A stretch of 64,000 nt of DNA from Photobacterium kishitanii. Lineage in GTDB: Bacteria > Pseudomonadota > Gammaproteobacteria > Enterobacterales > Vibrionaceae. The stretch spans positions 1 through 64,000 of the forward strand of contig NZ_PYON01000008.1 in NCBI RefSeq assembly GCF_003026355.1, given 5' to 3'. This document shows positions 45,898 to 56,139 of this stretch, piece after piece. Within the stretch, counting starts at the first letter, position 1. Every line of letters starts with the position of its first letter. Under the pieces are notes generated by a model, which was not told where the DNA came from, ran no database searches, and saw only the letters and a program-made list of their open reading frames with translations. The position numbers were made by a program, and so were the translations under genes.

Positions 45898-48201
45898 TTA
45901 ACGAACGATTAATGCTTCAAGTTCAGGAGTATTACTCAGATTACCCATTTGTGGGTCTGAGCAGGCTTGGTAATTGTGTCTATGTTGTTGTTCAACTCGG
46001 CCAGCCGCTTGTAAGCTAAAATTAGGTTGTTGTTTTAATGTGATTGTGACGTCATACCAGCAATGCTTATTTAACTTCAGTTCTATATGCTCTGTTTTTC
46101 CTGCCTTAATACGATGCTTTTCGGTTTTATTTCCATAACTGTTATCTTTTACAACAATGATGGTATCTTGATCACTTGGATTTATAATCTTAACGGCTAA
46201 ATGTGGACGCTGTTTATGGCCTCGAAGTGCTTTGTGACGAATTTCTATCAATGGTAATTCTTGATGATCGCTGGTATTGGCTTTTATATGGCGAATAAAA
46301 CCATTGGGGCCAAAAGTCATTAAATCAATATCGGTATTTTTACCCACAGACCATTTATCCGATACGATAGGTTTTAGCGGATTTCCGTTTTTACGCATTA
46401 CCGTATAATTACGAGGCATTGTTAAGTCGATATCATTTTCGTCAATCATGATACTATTGTTGCTTGGTACGTAGTTATATGTTTGATAAACAATCGATTT
46501 TTTACCGTTATTTTTATATTCAAATAGAACAGCTTGTGATTTTATTTGAATATCAACTTGCGGTGAGTAAGGTAAATCACACGAAGGGCGAACATAGTGA
46601 TCTACTGCTGGAAGGCCGACTAAATTAGATTGAGGAATATTAGGTTCACCATGATCTTCATTCCATTGATCTGCTTCGGCTCGATAAGCATTTGCAGTCT
46701 TTATATCTGTTACTACCTCATCGGGAATATCAACCGTTGCATCTTTTTTTTCAAAGTCAAAACACGACATTAAATTACCACAGACTTCGCGTCGCCACGG
46801 TGAAATATTGTCTTCTCGAACCCCAGTAAACTGCTCTAAAAATTGTAATACTGATGTATGATCAAAGAGTTCAGAGTTAACATTTCCCCCCGTACTCCAA
46901 GGCGAAATAATGTAGGTTGGTACGCGTGGCCCAAGTCCGTGGGAAGCATTATGGATAAACTCTTTACCTGCTCCTCCTGGATATGCGGTGTCATAATAAT
47001 ATTCACCATCTGTTTTAATATTGCTTTTGCCATATTGGTTACCCTGAGGATCGCGGTGAGGTACTGAAGGAGGCGGCATATGATCAAATAAACCATCATT
47101 TTCATCAAAGGTAATAATAAATACTGTTTTCGCCCAAACATCAGGATCGGAGGTAAGAATATCAAGCACTTTAGCGGTATATGCTGCACCTTGAAGTGGA
47201 CACGATGGTCCAGGATGCTCTGAGTACTCTTTTTCACATACAATCCAACTGACCTGTGGTAAACCTTCACTACTGTTATATTGATCTTCAAATATTTCTA
47301 TTGATAGACGATTATCTGTACCAATACCTTTTTGATAGAGTGGATGTTGGCGATCTTTATAATGCAGTTTGCGGAAGGATTTAAATCCGTGTAATGGATT
47401 ATCGGTATAATTATTATCGATATTTTGAAATAGGCGCCATGAAACACCAGCGTCTTCTAATCGCTCCGGATAGGTTTTCCACCGAAAAGCGTCTTCCATA
47501 TCATAATGATAATTTTCTTTATCACTAAGATTTTTATCGTGATGAAAATCTTCATTGGCATTGGTCAAAACTGGCCCACCACGTTTACCATAAGCATCAT
47601 TAGTTCCAGTCCAAAACATGACACGATTGGGGTTTGTGCCAGTATGTAAACTACAATGATATGCATCACAAAGTGTAAAGTTGTTAGCTAATGCAAATTG
47701 AAACGCTAACTCTTGTTCGCAAAAATAACCCATAGTGCGATCACTTTTTTGTGGTAACCACTGATCCATTTTTCCATGGTTATAAGCCTGTTGAGCATTA
47801 TCATAGAAGTGTGGTGTGCCACCAAAGCGCTCATAGCCAATATTTTCTGAGGTATTAAAATACCAAGGTAAAAGTTCGCTGACATAATTGCCAACTTTTG
47901 GATCGGGGGTTTCATTAAATTGTTGCCATACATAAGAGCCATTAGGTTGTTTTAATGGAAATCGATCCCCAAAGCCACGAATGCCAGGCAAAGTACCAAA
48001 ATAATGGTCAAAGGCTCGGTTTTCTTGCATCAAAATAACTACGTGTTCAACATCTTTAATACTGCCATGGTGACGATTAGCAGGAATGGATAAGGCTTTT
48101 TCTATACTTGCAAATACATTTGAAGAGCTGGAAATAGCTGCGGCACCAGCGGCGGTAATGGCTGTTGTCTTAATAAATGAACGACGACTGTTACTGATCA
48201 T
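45898..48201 (-). CDS. Tat-exported phosphocholine-preferring phospholipase C
   Basis: This 767-residue enzyme belongs to the phosphoesterase/AcpA-PlcN superfamily and cleaves phosphatidylcholine or sphingomyelin head groups outside the cell. The N terminus has a Tat signal (SRRSFIKT) followed by a hydrophobic stretch. The active-site metal and nucleophile segments are visible: HVVILMQENRAFDHYFG, HTGTNPNRV, ITFDENDGLFDH and ASHGLGPRVP. A C-terminal beta-rich pair of domains (about 550-740) follows, as in PlcN/PlcH. There is no PlcR-like accessory gene adjacent. Confidence 0.9.
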   Translation of the reverse strand: MISNSRRSFIKTTAITAAGAAAISSSSNVFASIEKALSIPANRHHGSIKDVEHVVILMQENRAFDHYFGTLPGIRGFGDRFPLKQPNGSYVWQQFNETPDPKVGNYVSELLPWYFNTSENIGYERFGGTPHFYDNAQQAYNHGKMDQWLPQKSDRTMGYFCEQELAFQFALANNFTLCDAYHCSLHTGTNPNRVMFWTGTNDAYGKRGGPVLTNANEDFHHDKNLSDKENYHYDMEDAFRWKTYPERLEDAGVSWRLFQNIDNNYTDNPLHGFKSFRKLHYKDRQHPLYQKGIGTDNRLSIEIFEDQYNSSEGLPQVSWIVCEKEYSEHPGPSCPLQGAAYTAKVLDILTSDPDVWAKTVFIITFDENDGLFDHMPPPSVPHRDPQGNQYGKSNIKTDGEYYYDTAYPGGAGKEFIHNASHGLGPRVPTYIISPWSTGGNVNSELFDHTSVLQFLEQFTGVREDNISPWRREVCGNLMSCFDFEKKDATVDIPDEVVTDIKTANAYRAEADQWNEDHGEPNIPQSNLVGLPAVDHYVRPSCDLPYSPQVDIQIKSQAVLFEYKNNGKKSIVYQTYNYVPSNNSIMIDENDIDLTMPRNYTVMRKNGNPLKPIVSDKWSVGKNTDIDLMTFGPNGFIRHIKANTSDHQELPLIEIRHKALRGHKQRPHLAVKIINPSDQDTIIVVKDNSYGNKTEKHRIKAGKTEHIELKLNKHCWYDVTITLKQQPNFSLQAAGRVEQQHRHNYQACSDPQMGNLSNTPELEALIVR

Positions 48202-48331
48202 TGGTATTCCTTACGCATACTGTTATTAATAAATAAGTTAATTGCAGTATGCGTAATGAGTATGTCAGCTTTGTTTGATTAACATGTTAGTTTTATTACG
48301 TATAAAAAATAGTATTGATTAATTGTGTTAT

Positions 48332-48991
48332 CTATACAGTTTCTTGATGAGAATTGCTTATTAATCGTGTCGGTTGCCATAATTGTTTTTTTTCCATGAC
48401 TTTTGAAAAGATAGGATCCTGATAATGCTGTTCTAACCAAACTTTTAATTTAGGGTAGGGAGCATGGCGAAACCATTGTCTTTCAACATGCGAAAATTGG
48501 CGAATAAATGGTAAAATGGCATAGTCAGCGAGACTTGGTTTATCGCACATAAAAAAGCTGTGTTTTTCTAGTCGTAATTCAAGATCATCAAGGAATGACT
48601 GGCATAAGTTTCGATAGATAGCGACATCGGGATTGTGATAGCGAATATCAGCTTTATAGTGCTCTAGTGCTGCAATGTATTTACAGTCATTACGGGCGAT
48701 GAGGTTGAGCATATCAGTAAACAGATGGCTGCTATCGGCTAATAATAGATTTTGTGGATCATGCTGGTTCAGTGCCCAAACCATGATCGTTAAGCTTTCG
48801 TCAATATAATCGCCATTACCTAATACTAATAGCGGAACAGTGCCTTTATGAGTAATGGCAAGCATTTCTGCTGGTTTGTTTTTTAGTGAAATATCACGTA
48901 TTTCTACATTTTGTTCAGCAAGGCGTAGACCTAAGCGTGCCCGAATAGCATAGGGGCATTGCCGTAGCGTATAGAGTATAGGTTGTGTCAT
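48332..48991 (-). CDS. Glutathione S-transferase family protein
   Basis: This 219-residue protein has a thioredoxin-like N-terminal domain (ILYTLRQCPYAIRARLGLRL, then GTVPLLVL and IDESLTIMVW) and an all-helical C-terminal domain. The CPYA motif suggests an omega- or glutaredoxin-like GST. The substrate is unknown. It is a single gene, divergent from the aldehyde dehydrogenase. Confidence 0.85.
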   Translation of the reverse strand: MTQPILYTLRQCPYAIRARLGLRLAEQNVEIRDISLKNKPAEMLAITHKGTVPLLVLGNGDYIDESLTIMVWALNQHDPQNLLLADSSHLFTDMLNLIARNDCKYIAALEHYKADIRYHNPDVAIYRNLCQSFLDDLELRLEKHSFFMCDKPSLADYAILPFIRQFSHVERQWFRHAPYPKLKVWLEQHYQDPIFSKVMEKKQLWQPTRLISNSHQETV

Positions 48992-49172
48992 TCATCCCTC
49001 CGAAAGATTCTGTCCTTTAATATAATTAAGTTTAGTGCAAATATTAATAAAGAAGACATTAGCCCCATTCTTCGTTGTATTGCTACTTAATATAACGATA
49101 ATAATTCTATTTGTAATAGTGAAGCTATGGGTATATTAGATATAGAGTTTACAAATATTATAAAGGGATATT

Positions 49173-50606
49173 ATGAGTGATTTATCTATAAGCGATGTAC
49201 TTGAACAGCGTCGCCAGCAGCAATATCAGGCGTTCATGCATCAGCCAATGCCAACCGCTGAGATGCGAATTGCTGATTTGAAGATATTAAAACAATTAAT
49301 TACCCAGCATCAACAACAGATTTGCCAAGCAATTGCAGCTGATTTTGGCTGTCGATCTGCAAGTGAGACGGCATTATTAGAAATATTTACTTCGTTAGAA
49401 TCTCTTAATGACGCTATCAAGCAGGTTAAAAGATGGATGAAGCCTCAGCGTCGACATACTTCTTTATGGTTTCAACCGGCTAAAAATAGGCTTATCCCAC
49501 AGCCTTTAGGCGTGGTTGGCATTATTGTGCCATGGAATTACCCTTTATTTTTAACCATTGCACCGATGGTCGCTGCATTGGCTGCGGGTAATCGAGTGAT
49601 GGTTAAAATGTCAGAAAACTCTCAACATTTATGCCTGTTACTACAGCAATTATTTGCAGATGTATTTAGTGATGAAAAAATTTGCATTATTGCTGAAGAG
49701 GGACAAACGGGGATTGCTTTTTCAACGTTGGCATTTGATCACTTGATTTTTACCGGTTCGACTACCACAGGTAAAGCGGTCATGGCGGCTGCGGCAACTC
49801 ATTTAGTACCCGTTACGCTAGAGCTTGGCGGTAAGTCACCAGTTATTCTAGCTGATGATTACGATGTGCATAAGGCTTTGACGAGAATACTTGGTGGTAA
49901 AGTATATAACAGCGGCCAAACTTGTGTTGCTCCTGATTATCTACTGATCCCTGAAGGGTTAGAAAGTGAGCTTATTAAACAATCACAAGCAATAATGGCG
50001 CTGCGGTTCAGTGATATTCAACATCCTGATTACACTTCAATTATTGATGATGCTTCTTTCTCCCGCTTGTGTGATACCGTCGAAGATGCCGTTGAGCAGG
50101 GAGCAAAGGTGATTAATTTGATCCCTCATTCTGAACCTGACTCAAAACAACGTAAATTTCCATTGCAGCTTGTTTGTCAGCCAACAGACTCGATGACGGT
50201 GATGCAGCGGGAAATTTTTGGGCCTATATTACCGGTCGTGACTTATAAAACGCTCCAACAAGCATTAGATTATATTAATGCGAGAGAGCGACCATTAGCG
50301 CTGTATTTGTTCAGTAATGACAAAGCAGTTCAGCAGCAAGTATTAAACCAAACTCGTTCAGGTGGGGTTGCGTTGAACGATGTTATGTTACACGTTGCGC
50401 AAGAGGATTTGCCTTTTGGTGGTGTCGGGCACAGTGGTATGGGGCATTACCATGGTCGTGATGGCTTTGAACGGTTATCAAAAATGCGTCCAGTGATGTA
50501 CCAAGCGGCTTTAAGCTCAACTAAGTACCTTTATGCGCCTTATGGACAAATAGGTAAGCGATTAATTAACTTTATTATAAATAGAAAGCTATCTCGTTAT
50601 GAATAA
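49173..50606 (+). CDS. Coniferyl-aldehyde-type aldehyde dehydrogenase
   Basis: This 477-residue NAD(P)+-dependent dehydrogenase has the catalytic Cys in NSGQTCVAPD, the general-base Glu in TLELGGKSPV and the cofactor motif FTGSTTTGKAVM. The C-terminal tail with two hydrophobic segments resembles coniferyl-aldehyde dehydrogenase (CalB-like) and fatty-aldehyde members, so the tail may associate with membranes. The stop overlaps the RDD gene start by eight bases. Confidence 0.88.
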   Translation: MSDLSISDVLEQRRQQQYQAFMHQPMPTAEMRIADLKILKQLITQHQQQICQAIAADFGCRSASETALLEIFTSLESLNDAIKQVKRWMKPQRRHTSLWFQPAKNRLIPQPLGVVGIIVPWNYPLFLTIAPMVAALAAGNRVMVKMSENSQHLCLLLQQLFADVFSDEKICIIAEEGQTGIAFSTLAFDHLIFTGSTTTGKAVMAAAATHLVPVTLELGGKSPVILADDYDVHKALTRILGGKVYNSGQTCVAPDYLLIPEGLESELIKQSQAIMALRFSDIQHPDYTSIIDDASFSRLCDTVEDAVEQGAKVINLIPHSEPDSKQRKFPLQLVCQPTDSMTVMQREIFGPILPVVTYKTLQQALDYINARERPLALYLFSNDKAVQQQVLNQTRSGGVALNDVMLHVAQEDLPFGGVGHSGMGHYHGRDGFERLSKMRPVMYQAALSSTKYLYAPYGQIGKRLINFIINRKLSRYE

Positions 50607-51033
50607 TGAAATAATAATTACATATGTAGGGTTCTGGCAGCGGGTGTTAGCTAGTTTGATTGATACCGCTATTTTAGCCTTGATTAGTGCACCGTTAATG
50701 TATTTAGTCTACGGTGAAATGCACCCTCAAACTGATACGTTTATCATTGGACCTATGGATGTCATTATTAATTATATATTACCGTTTGTAGGCGTGATTT
50801 TATTTTGGATTTATAAATCAGCCACGCCTGGGAAAATGGTGATCAAAGCACAGATCGTTGATGCTAAAACAGGCAATAAGCCAACAGTGAAACAATCAGT
50901 GATACGTTATTTAGGCTACTTTGTGTCAACCATTCCTTTAGGACTTGGTTTAATGTGGGTTGGTTGGGATAAAAGAAAGCAAGGTTGGCATGATAAATTA
51001 GCCAATACCATTGTCGTTAAACGGTATAAATAA
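50599..51033 (+). CDS. RDD-family membrane protein
   Basis: This 144-residue protein has two or three membrane helices and the RDD pattern: FWQRVLASLIDTAILALIS with the Arg-Asp pair, the middle FWIYKSATPGKMVIKAQIVD motif, and GWHDKLANTIVV at the end. RDD proteins are poorly characterised; some act as transporters. It overlaps the aldehyde dehydrogenase gene by eight bases and is thus probably translated with it. Confidence 0.9.
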   Translation: MNNEIIITYVGFWQRVLASLIDTAILALISAPLMYLVYGEMHPQTDTFIIGPMDVIINYILPFVGVILFWIYKSATPGKMVIKAQIVDAKTGNKPTVKQSVIRYLGYFVSTIPLGLGLMWVGWDKRKQGWHDKLANTIVVKRYK

Positions 51034-51050
51034 AACAGTATTAAAAATAC

Positions 51051-51090
51051 AAGAAAGCCGCTGTTGATCGTTTCAACAGCGGCTTTCTTT
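51051..51090. terminator. Strong convergent terminator
   Basis: A perfect 17-bp stem (51051-51067 with 51073-51089) with a GC-rich core lies between convergent genes. Confidence 0.9.
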
Positions 51091-51110
51091 ATTCTCAAAT
51101 ACAGTCAGAA

Positions 51111-51683
51111 TTACTTCTTAGTGTAAGCTGAGATGATCACCATTTGCACACCGTCGGCACGGCCTTGGATGTGAAGTGGGTTATCAGTCAAGCTGATGTT
51201 ACGTACTGGCGTACCACGCTTGATAACCATACTTGAACCTTTAACTGGTAGATCTTTAATGATAGTTACGCTATCACCAGCTTGAAGGATGGCACCGTTT
51301 GCATCACGGGTAGGGATTGAAGCTTGTTCTTCTTCAACAAGACCTTTTTCAGCCCATTCTTTAACGTCATCTTCTACATACATCATGTCAACGAGATCCA
51401 TTGCCCAATCAGTTTTAGTCGAAAGACGCTTAAGTTGGCGATATACCATAACTTGAACAGCAGGAACTTGACTCCACATGGTGTCGTTTAGACAACGCCA
51501 ATGGTTTTCGTCAGTTGTTTCTGGATTTTCAAGCTGACCACGGCAAGTATCACAAAGTAGTACACAACAACCCGCGCTCTTGTCTTCAGAAGCAGGAACA
51601 GCGTATACCGCTAGATTGTTTTCAGAAGAACATAGCTCACATTTTGATTCACTACGCGTTTTTAATGCTTGTTCGATAGTCAT
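51111..51683 (-). CDS. yjdM: PhnA/YjdM zinc-ribbon protein
   Basis: This 190-residue protein has an N-terminal four-Cys zinc ribbon (KCELCSS and LLCDTCRG) and the C-terminal PhnA domain motif DANGAILQAGDSVTIIKDLP with VKGSSMVIKRGT. The family was named after phosphonate operons but is not required for phosphonate use. It is a single gene with its own promoter region. Confidence 0.9.
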   Translation of the reverse strand: MTIEQALKTRSESKCELCSSENNLAVYAVPASEDKSAGCCVLLCDTCRGQLENPETTDENHWRCLNDTMWSQVPAVQVMVYRQLKRLSTKTDWAMDLVDMMYVEDDVKEWAEKGLVEEEQASIPTRDANGAILQAGDSVTIIKDLPVKGSSMVIKRGTPVRNISLTDNPLHIQGRADGVQMVIISAYTKK

Positions 51684-52034
51684 GGGAATTGTCCATTGAT
51701 TTATTGTGCCAATATTATGCCGTTCTATTGTACAGAATAAAAGTAAACTAGTCCCTGAACACGAAATTTATAGTACAACAGACTGTTTAATATCCATTCG
51801 GCTTTATTTTGTTAACTCGGTTGTATCAGTAAATAATCATTTTTAACTATTAAGTTACGTAACTTACGATAACTTTTGATATGGAAACTGCGTGATAAAA
51901 CAATTTGTATGCTGGTGGCATTTGCATTTACATAAAAAAAACGAGTCTTATCGCAGCGTATTAGTTTCGATCTGCAGCTGATAAATGAGAAGGGTAAGCT
52001 ACAGCAATGATGACTCTGGTAAAGGAAAACAAGG
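51684..52034. promoter_or_regulatory. Divergent region between yjdM and the protease gene
   Basis: This 351-bp region carries the promoters of both genes. Its clearest element is a 16-bp perfect palindrome at 51851-51866 (listed separately). Confidence 0.45.
51851..51866. promoter_or_regulatory. 16-bp perfect palindrome, candidate operator
   Basis: TAAGTTACGTAACTTA is a perfect palindrome with a central TACGTA, of the size expected for a dimeric regulator. It is about 170 bases from each flanking start codon; the binding protein is unknown. Confidence 0.5.
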
Positions 52035-53264
52035 ATGTTTTTGTATAAATATAGTACGTTAATGCTAGCGATTACAGTAAGTGTGATAACTCCTGTATGC
52101 GCATCCACAGATGTAGCAATGTTGTCTAATACTGTTTCACCGTATGTTGTCGGTGGCGATGATGTTGATAGTAATACTCCTGCTAGTGAAAATTTTATGG
52201 CGTCACTGCGAAATAATAAAGTAGCAGAAAAGCCTTTTTGTGGTGCAACGATTATTAATGATCAGTGGGTATTAACAGCTGCTCATTGTGTGGTAACTGG
52301 GAGTGGTGAAAGTACCGTAGTGATAGCACCTTCAGATATTACCATTACGGTTGGACTAATAGATAACAGTCGACCATTAGAAAATCACATATTTTCAGCA
52401 ACTCATGTAGTGGTATATCCTGACTATAGTCCTGACGCGATCATAAAAACAACCACAGAGAGTAATAACCAGGTTACAACTGAAGTTATTACTACTGTGT
52501 TAGATAATGATGTTGCGTTGATCCGCGTTAATCGTAAGTTTAGTCGTGTTGGCCAAGTTAATTTACCTACGCAAGAGCAGGCTATAGACATTGAAAAAAA
52601 ATTAAACCAACAATGGAATAATAGTGATTTTCAAGGTTCGACAATACATGATAAAAATCTCAAAGTACTCGGTTGGGGAGTAACCGATCCGTCAGGAAGT
52701 AGTGACTCAGCTTCTGATACTTTGCAACAAGCAATGCTAAGCCTATTTCCTATAGATCTGTGCTATAACCGCCTTGAATCCAATGAGCATCCTGGGTTAA
52801 TCATTGATAACCCAGCAAATATTACTAAATTATGTGCATTACCATCTGAGATCTCAGGCTATATAGACAACACGCCTTATGGTATTGATGCTTGTTTTGG
52901 TGATAGTGGGGGGCCAATTTTGGCTCAAGATGATAGTGGAAAATGGTTCCAAATAGGTATTGTTAGCGGTGGTATTATTGGTGAGCTAAAATGTGGATCG
53001 ATGACACTACCTAGTTTTTATGCCCGTGTTGGTAACTATACTAATTGGATTGTTGATAACATAAGTAAAGTGCCAAGTAATCCAATTACGCCACCTGATT
53101 TCCTTGCTGATAAATATGATGATACTGACAGTGAAGATTGTAATGATAGTCTTTCAGCGAACAATTGTAATATAGGTAAAGATCGCGATAGTGGCGGTAG
53201 TTTTGGTTTTATTGGCTTATTATTGCTTTGCGGCGGTGTGTTTTTCAGACGTTTAAGAATTTAA
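52035..53264 (+). CDS. Trypsin-like serine protease with GlyGly-CTERM anchor
   Basis: This 409-residue exported S1 protease has a signal peptide (about 1-23), the catalytic triad H84 (TAAHC), D159 (LDNDVALIRV) and S291 (CFGDSGGP), and a C-terminal GlyGly-CTERM tail (about 387-409: GGSFGF, hydrophobic run, RRLRI). GlyGly-CTERM proteins in vibrios are cleaved by rhombosortase and exported by type II secretion; VesB of Vibrio cholerae is a relative. An about 85-residue linker rich in Asp/Asn precedes the tail. It is a single gene with a terminator at 53334. Confidence 0.92.
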   Translation: MFLYKYSTLMLAITVSVITPVCASTDVAMLSNTVSPYVVGGDDVDSNTPASENFMASLRNNKVAEKPFCGATIINDQWVLTAAHCVVTGSGESTVVIAPSDITITVGLIDNSRPLENHIFSATHVVVYPDYSPDAIIKTTTESNNQVTTEVITTVLDNDVALIRVNRKFSRVGQVNLPTQEQAIDIEKKLNQQWNNSDFQGSTIHDKNLKVLGWGVTDPSGSSDSASDTLQQAMLSLFPIDLCYNRLESNEHPGLIIDNPANITKLCALPSEISGYIDNTPYGIDACFGDSGGPILAQDDSGKWFQIGIVSGGIIGELKCGSMTLPSFYARVGNYTNWIVDNISKVPSNPITPPDFLADKYDDTDSEDCNDSLSANNCNIGKDRDSGGSFGFIGLLLLCGGVFFRRLRI

Positions 53265-53333
53265 ATAGCATAGATGCAGTAATAAGAATGTAATTAAACC
53301 AATACTAATGATTGATTTTTTTTATATTAAAGT

Positions 53334-53370
53334 GGAAGTCTATTTTATCATTAGACTTCCATTTTTTTTA
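53334..53370 (+). terminator. Terminator after the protease gene
   Basis: A perfect 10-bp stem (TGGAAGTCTA/TAGACTTCCA) is followed by eight T. Confidence 0.85.
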
Positions 53371-53685
53371 TCTATTAAACAATGGCTTGTTTTTATATTT
53401 TTACATTTTCAATATTTATTGAACTCGTTTTTATTTTATATTAAAGGCGGTGGGTTATCGTTGATAATTTTGTGAATAGTATAAGAAATTAATGTATAAG
53501 TTACATTTAATTAACAATTGAAGTCTTTTGGGTATCGAAATAAAGTAATAAATTAGTTGATTTTTATTGCAATTAGATTTAAGAAAATGTGTTTTTTTTA
53601 TTGTTTTTGTTTAATATCAGTTGGTTATGTTTGTTGTTTTCAGCTTTGAATATATGAGAAATTAATTGTATGATGTTTTATTGTT

Positions 53686-53726
53686 TTATCCCCAAAAACT
53701 GCGTTATCCACAGAAGCTGTGCATAA
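53686..53726. promoter_or_regulatory. Cluster of DnaA-box-like sequences
   Basis: TTATCCACA (53704-53712, perfect) and TGTGCATAA (53718-53726, the inverted TTATGCACA form, also fitting TTWTNCACA) lie five bases apart. TTATCCCCA (53686-53694, one mismatch) lies just upstream. The group could titrate DnaA or regulate the chemoreceptor gene. It is too short and isolated to call an origin. Confidence 0.4.
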
Positions 53727-54157
53727 CTCTGTGGGAAATGCGTTAAAGCTAGATTTGGTGCAGCCTCTGGTAAAGTCAATATATAGTTAATTGAAATTTA
53801 TTAATAACGATAAATTTATTGATTTAGTTCAATGATCAAACAGAAAGCGTATTTTGTGTATTCGGCATTCAAATAAAGTTTAATATTTAAAATTTTAAAT
53901 TATGAGTAAGCCTTTATTGGAATCTAAATGTTGATATTGTGTTTCTAAATATAGCAACTACAGCATTTTTTTGGGGGAGGTTTTATTCGGTAGTTGATGA
54001 TATTCCATATGCGAATTTAGAAGTAAAATAGTGTGATCTATGTATTGAAATGAATGATATTTTTTTATTTTGGACGCCGAAATAATTATATTTAGCGGCT
54101 ATCCATTATTGATACCGTTATTGGTAATGGCTTCATTCCTTTACAGTAGAGCGCTGT

Positions 54158-56137
54158 ATGTCATTCTCAATTGTTCAACGTACCATTGCGGGATTTACTT
54201 TAATGCTGGTGCTTATTCTCATTGTTGGTGGGGTAAGTTATGGTAATACCGATAGAATTCACAGTCGATTACAACATGTTACTGAAGTGTCAACACCGAT
54301 GGTTATTTCTGCTAGTCAGCTATTGGCGAATTTGCGAGAAAATCAATTAAAGGTGATTGATTATCAAACCACAACCAATATTAATTTATTGGCTGTAAAA
54401 AAGGTTGATGTCCAAAAAGCGGAGCATCGTTTTCGATTACTGGAACAACAAGCTCAATTATATGCCGTTGATGAGCGAGCACAAACTGAATTAGCTGCGG
54501 CATTATTGGTCGCTAATGCGTTTTTTGCATCATCGAATACTGCGATTGAACGTTATAATCAGTGGTTAGCCGTTAAGCGTCAGCATCAAAGGTTAAATCT
54601 TGAATTCATTCATCTTGAAGATACCTACCAATCGGCAGCCAATCTGCTTATTCAAAGTGCTAGCCATAAGCGATCGTTACGCAATCGTGCTGAACTGATT
54701 ACCAGTGGTATTAGCCGTGATTTAAAAAATGTTCGTCGAGCTACTCCACAAACTGATCTTAAGACATTATCTGCAGTATTAACCAAAGATATTGAAATGG
54801 CTAAGCAGGGGATTACACGCATCGATGTGGCAAAAGATGTTAAAGCGCGTTATAGCAAAAACTTAAATCGAGTTTATGAACTTACGTTGGGTGATAATAG
54901 TATGCTGGCTGTGATGGAAAAACAGCACACTTTAGCAACCCAACTGGCTGATTTAAATGAAAAATCAAATCAACAAGTTACAGCGACTCAGCGGGCATTA
55001 ACTGACTATATGGCTTATGCTCAAGCGAATGCTAAAGCAAGCCAACAAGCGGCGGATGAAGCGGCTAATCAAGCCACATTGAGCATTATTATTGCTGCGG
55101 TTATCTCTGCTGTTATTGCATTAGTTGTCGCTATAACGACAGCTAAAAGTATCCATACGCCATTAGTACGAATTAATTCAGTGCTTAAGAAAATGACAGC
55201 AGGCGATATGACTCAACGGACTAATTATCGCTCGCGATGTGAGTTTGGCGCATTATCTCGTTCAATTGATCAATTATCGGCGAGCATGACAGAGATATTA
55301 ACCCAAATAAATGTTGGTTCAGCACATTTGGTATCCGAAGCGACAAAAACAGCAGCGACCAGTGAAAAAGCCATGAATCGAGTTGAAGACCAAAAATCTC
55401 GTACCGATCAAGTTGCTGCTGCAATCTCAGAATTAGAAGTGAGTGCCAAAGAAATTTCGCGTTCAACAGAGCAAACTGTTGAAGAAGTTAATGAAGTTAA
55501 CCAAGCTGCGCAGCAAGGACGAGAGTTGGTATTAACCAGTCGTACTATTACTGAACAACTCGCTACTGAGATGACAGAAGCGGTTGCTATTACTCAAAAA
55601 TTGTCTGAATTCTCTAATAACATTGGCAGTATTCTAGACGTTATTCGTGGTATTGCTGAGCAAACTAATTTACTCGCTCTTAATGCTGCAATTGAAGCAG
55701 CGCGAGCAGGGGATCAAGGTCGAGGTTTTGCCGTTGTGGCTGATGAAGTGAGGGCTCTCGCCAATCGTACTCAACAATCAACGGAAGAAATTCAGCATAT
55801 GATCACTAACTTGCAGAAAAATACCTTACAGGTATCGCAAGTAATGACACGCTCGCAAACTCAGACTGAGCAATGTGTTGAACAAGCCCGTTCTACGGAT
55901 ATTGCTCTACAGACTATTGTTGAGCGAATGCATCTTATTTTAGATATGGCGATACAAGTAGCACACGCAACAGAAGAACAAATTTCTGTTAGCCAAGATG
56001 TGTCTGAACATATTAATGGTATAGCTGCGGTGGCATATAACGCAGAAAGTGAAGCAAGAGAATCCTCACAAAGCAGTGAAGCGTTATCGCAACTGGCTGC
56101 TCAACAACGTCAATTGATTGAACGTTTTAAGGTCTAA
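54158..56137 (+). CDS. Methyl-accepting chemotaxis protein
   Basis: This 659-residue chemoreceptor has an N-terminal membrane helix (about 9-28), a helical periplasmic ligand domain (about 29-300, of the helical-bundle size), a second membrane helix (about 305-327), a HAMP domain and the long cytoplasmic signalling helices. The tip motif [20 protein letters not shown] is intact. No C-terminal CheR pentapeptide is seen. The next gene, two bases on, is a periplasmic binding protein, which may present the ligand. Confidence 0.94.
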   Translation: MSFSIVQRTIAGFTLMLVLILIVGGVSYGNTDRIHSRLQHVTEVSTPMVISASQLLANLRENQLKVIDYQTTTNINLLAVKKVDVQKAEHRFRLLEQQAQLYAVDERAQTELAAALLVANAFFASSNTAIERYNQWLAVKRQHQRLNLEFIHLEDTYQSAANLLIQSASHKRSLRNRAELITSGISRDLKNVRRATPQTDLKTLSAVLTKDIEMAKQGITRIDVAKDVKARYSKNLNRVYELTLGDNSMLAVMEKQHTLATQLADLNEKSNQQVTATQRALTDYMAYAQANAKASQQAADEAANQATLSIIIAAVISAVIALVVAITTAKSIHTPLVRINSVLKKMTAGDMTQRTNYRSRCEFGALSRSIDQLSASMTEILTQINVGSAHLVSEATKTAATSEKAMNRVEDQKSRTDQVAAAISELEVSAKEISRSTEQTVEEVNEVNQAAQQGRELVLTSRTITEQLATEMTEAVAITQKLSEFSNNIGSILDVIRGIAEQTNLLALNAAIEAARAGDQGRGFAVVADEVRALANRTQQSTEEIQHMITNLQKNTLQVSQVMTRSQTQTEQCVEQARSTDIALQTIVERMHLILDMAIQVAHATEEQISVSQDVSEHINGIAAVAYNAESEARESSQSSEALSQLAAQQRQLIERFKV

Positions 56138-56139
56138 TT

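Larger units (their letters stand above)
53265..54157. other. Long AT-rich non-coding region with DnaA-box-like cluster
   Basis: This 893-bp gap between the protease terminator and the chemoreceptor has no accepted frame. It contains the terminator at 53334-53370, a DnaA-box-like cluster at 53686-53726 and the presumed chemoreceptor promoter. A small RNA gene is possible but no structure was convincing. Confidence 0.5.

Noticed and set aside
46836-47291. 151-codon minus-strand frame inside the phospholipase gene
   Set aside because: It is an out-of-frame shadow fully inside a well-supported enzyme gene.
51812-52108. 98-codon minus-strand frame at the protease start
   Set aside because: It overlaps the signal-peptide region of a clear secreted protease and has no recognisable protein character.
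53686-53726. Replication origin
   Set aside because: Only two or three DnaA-like boxes are present, with no iterons, no partition or replication genes and no clear unwinding element layout, so it is reported only as a box cluster.
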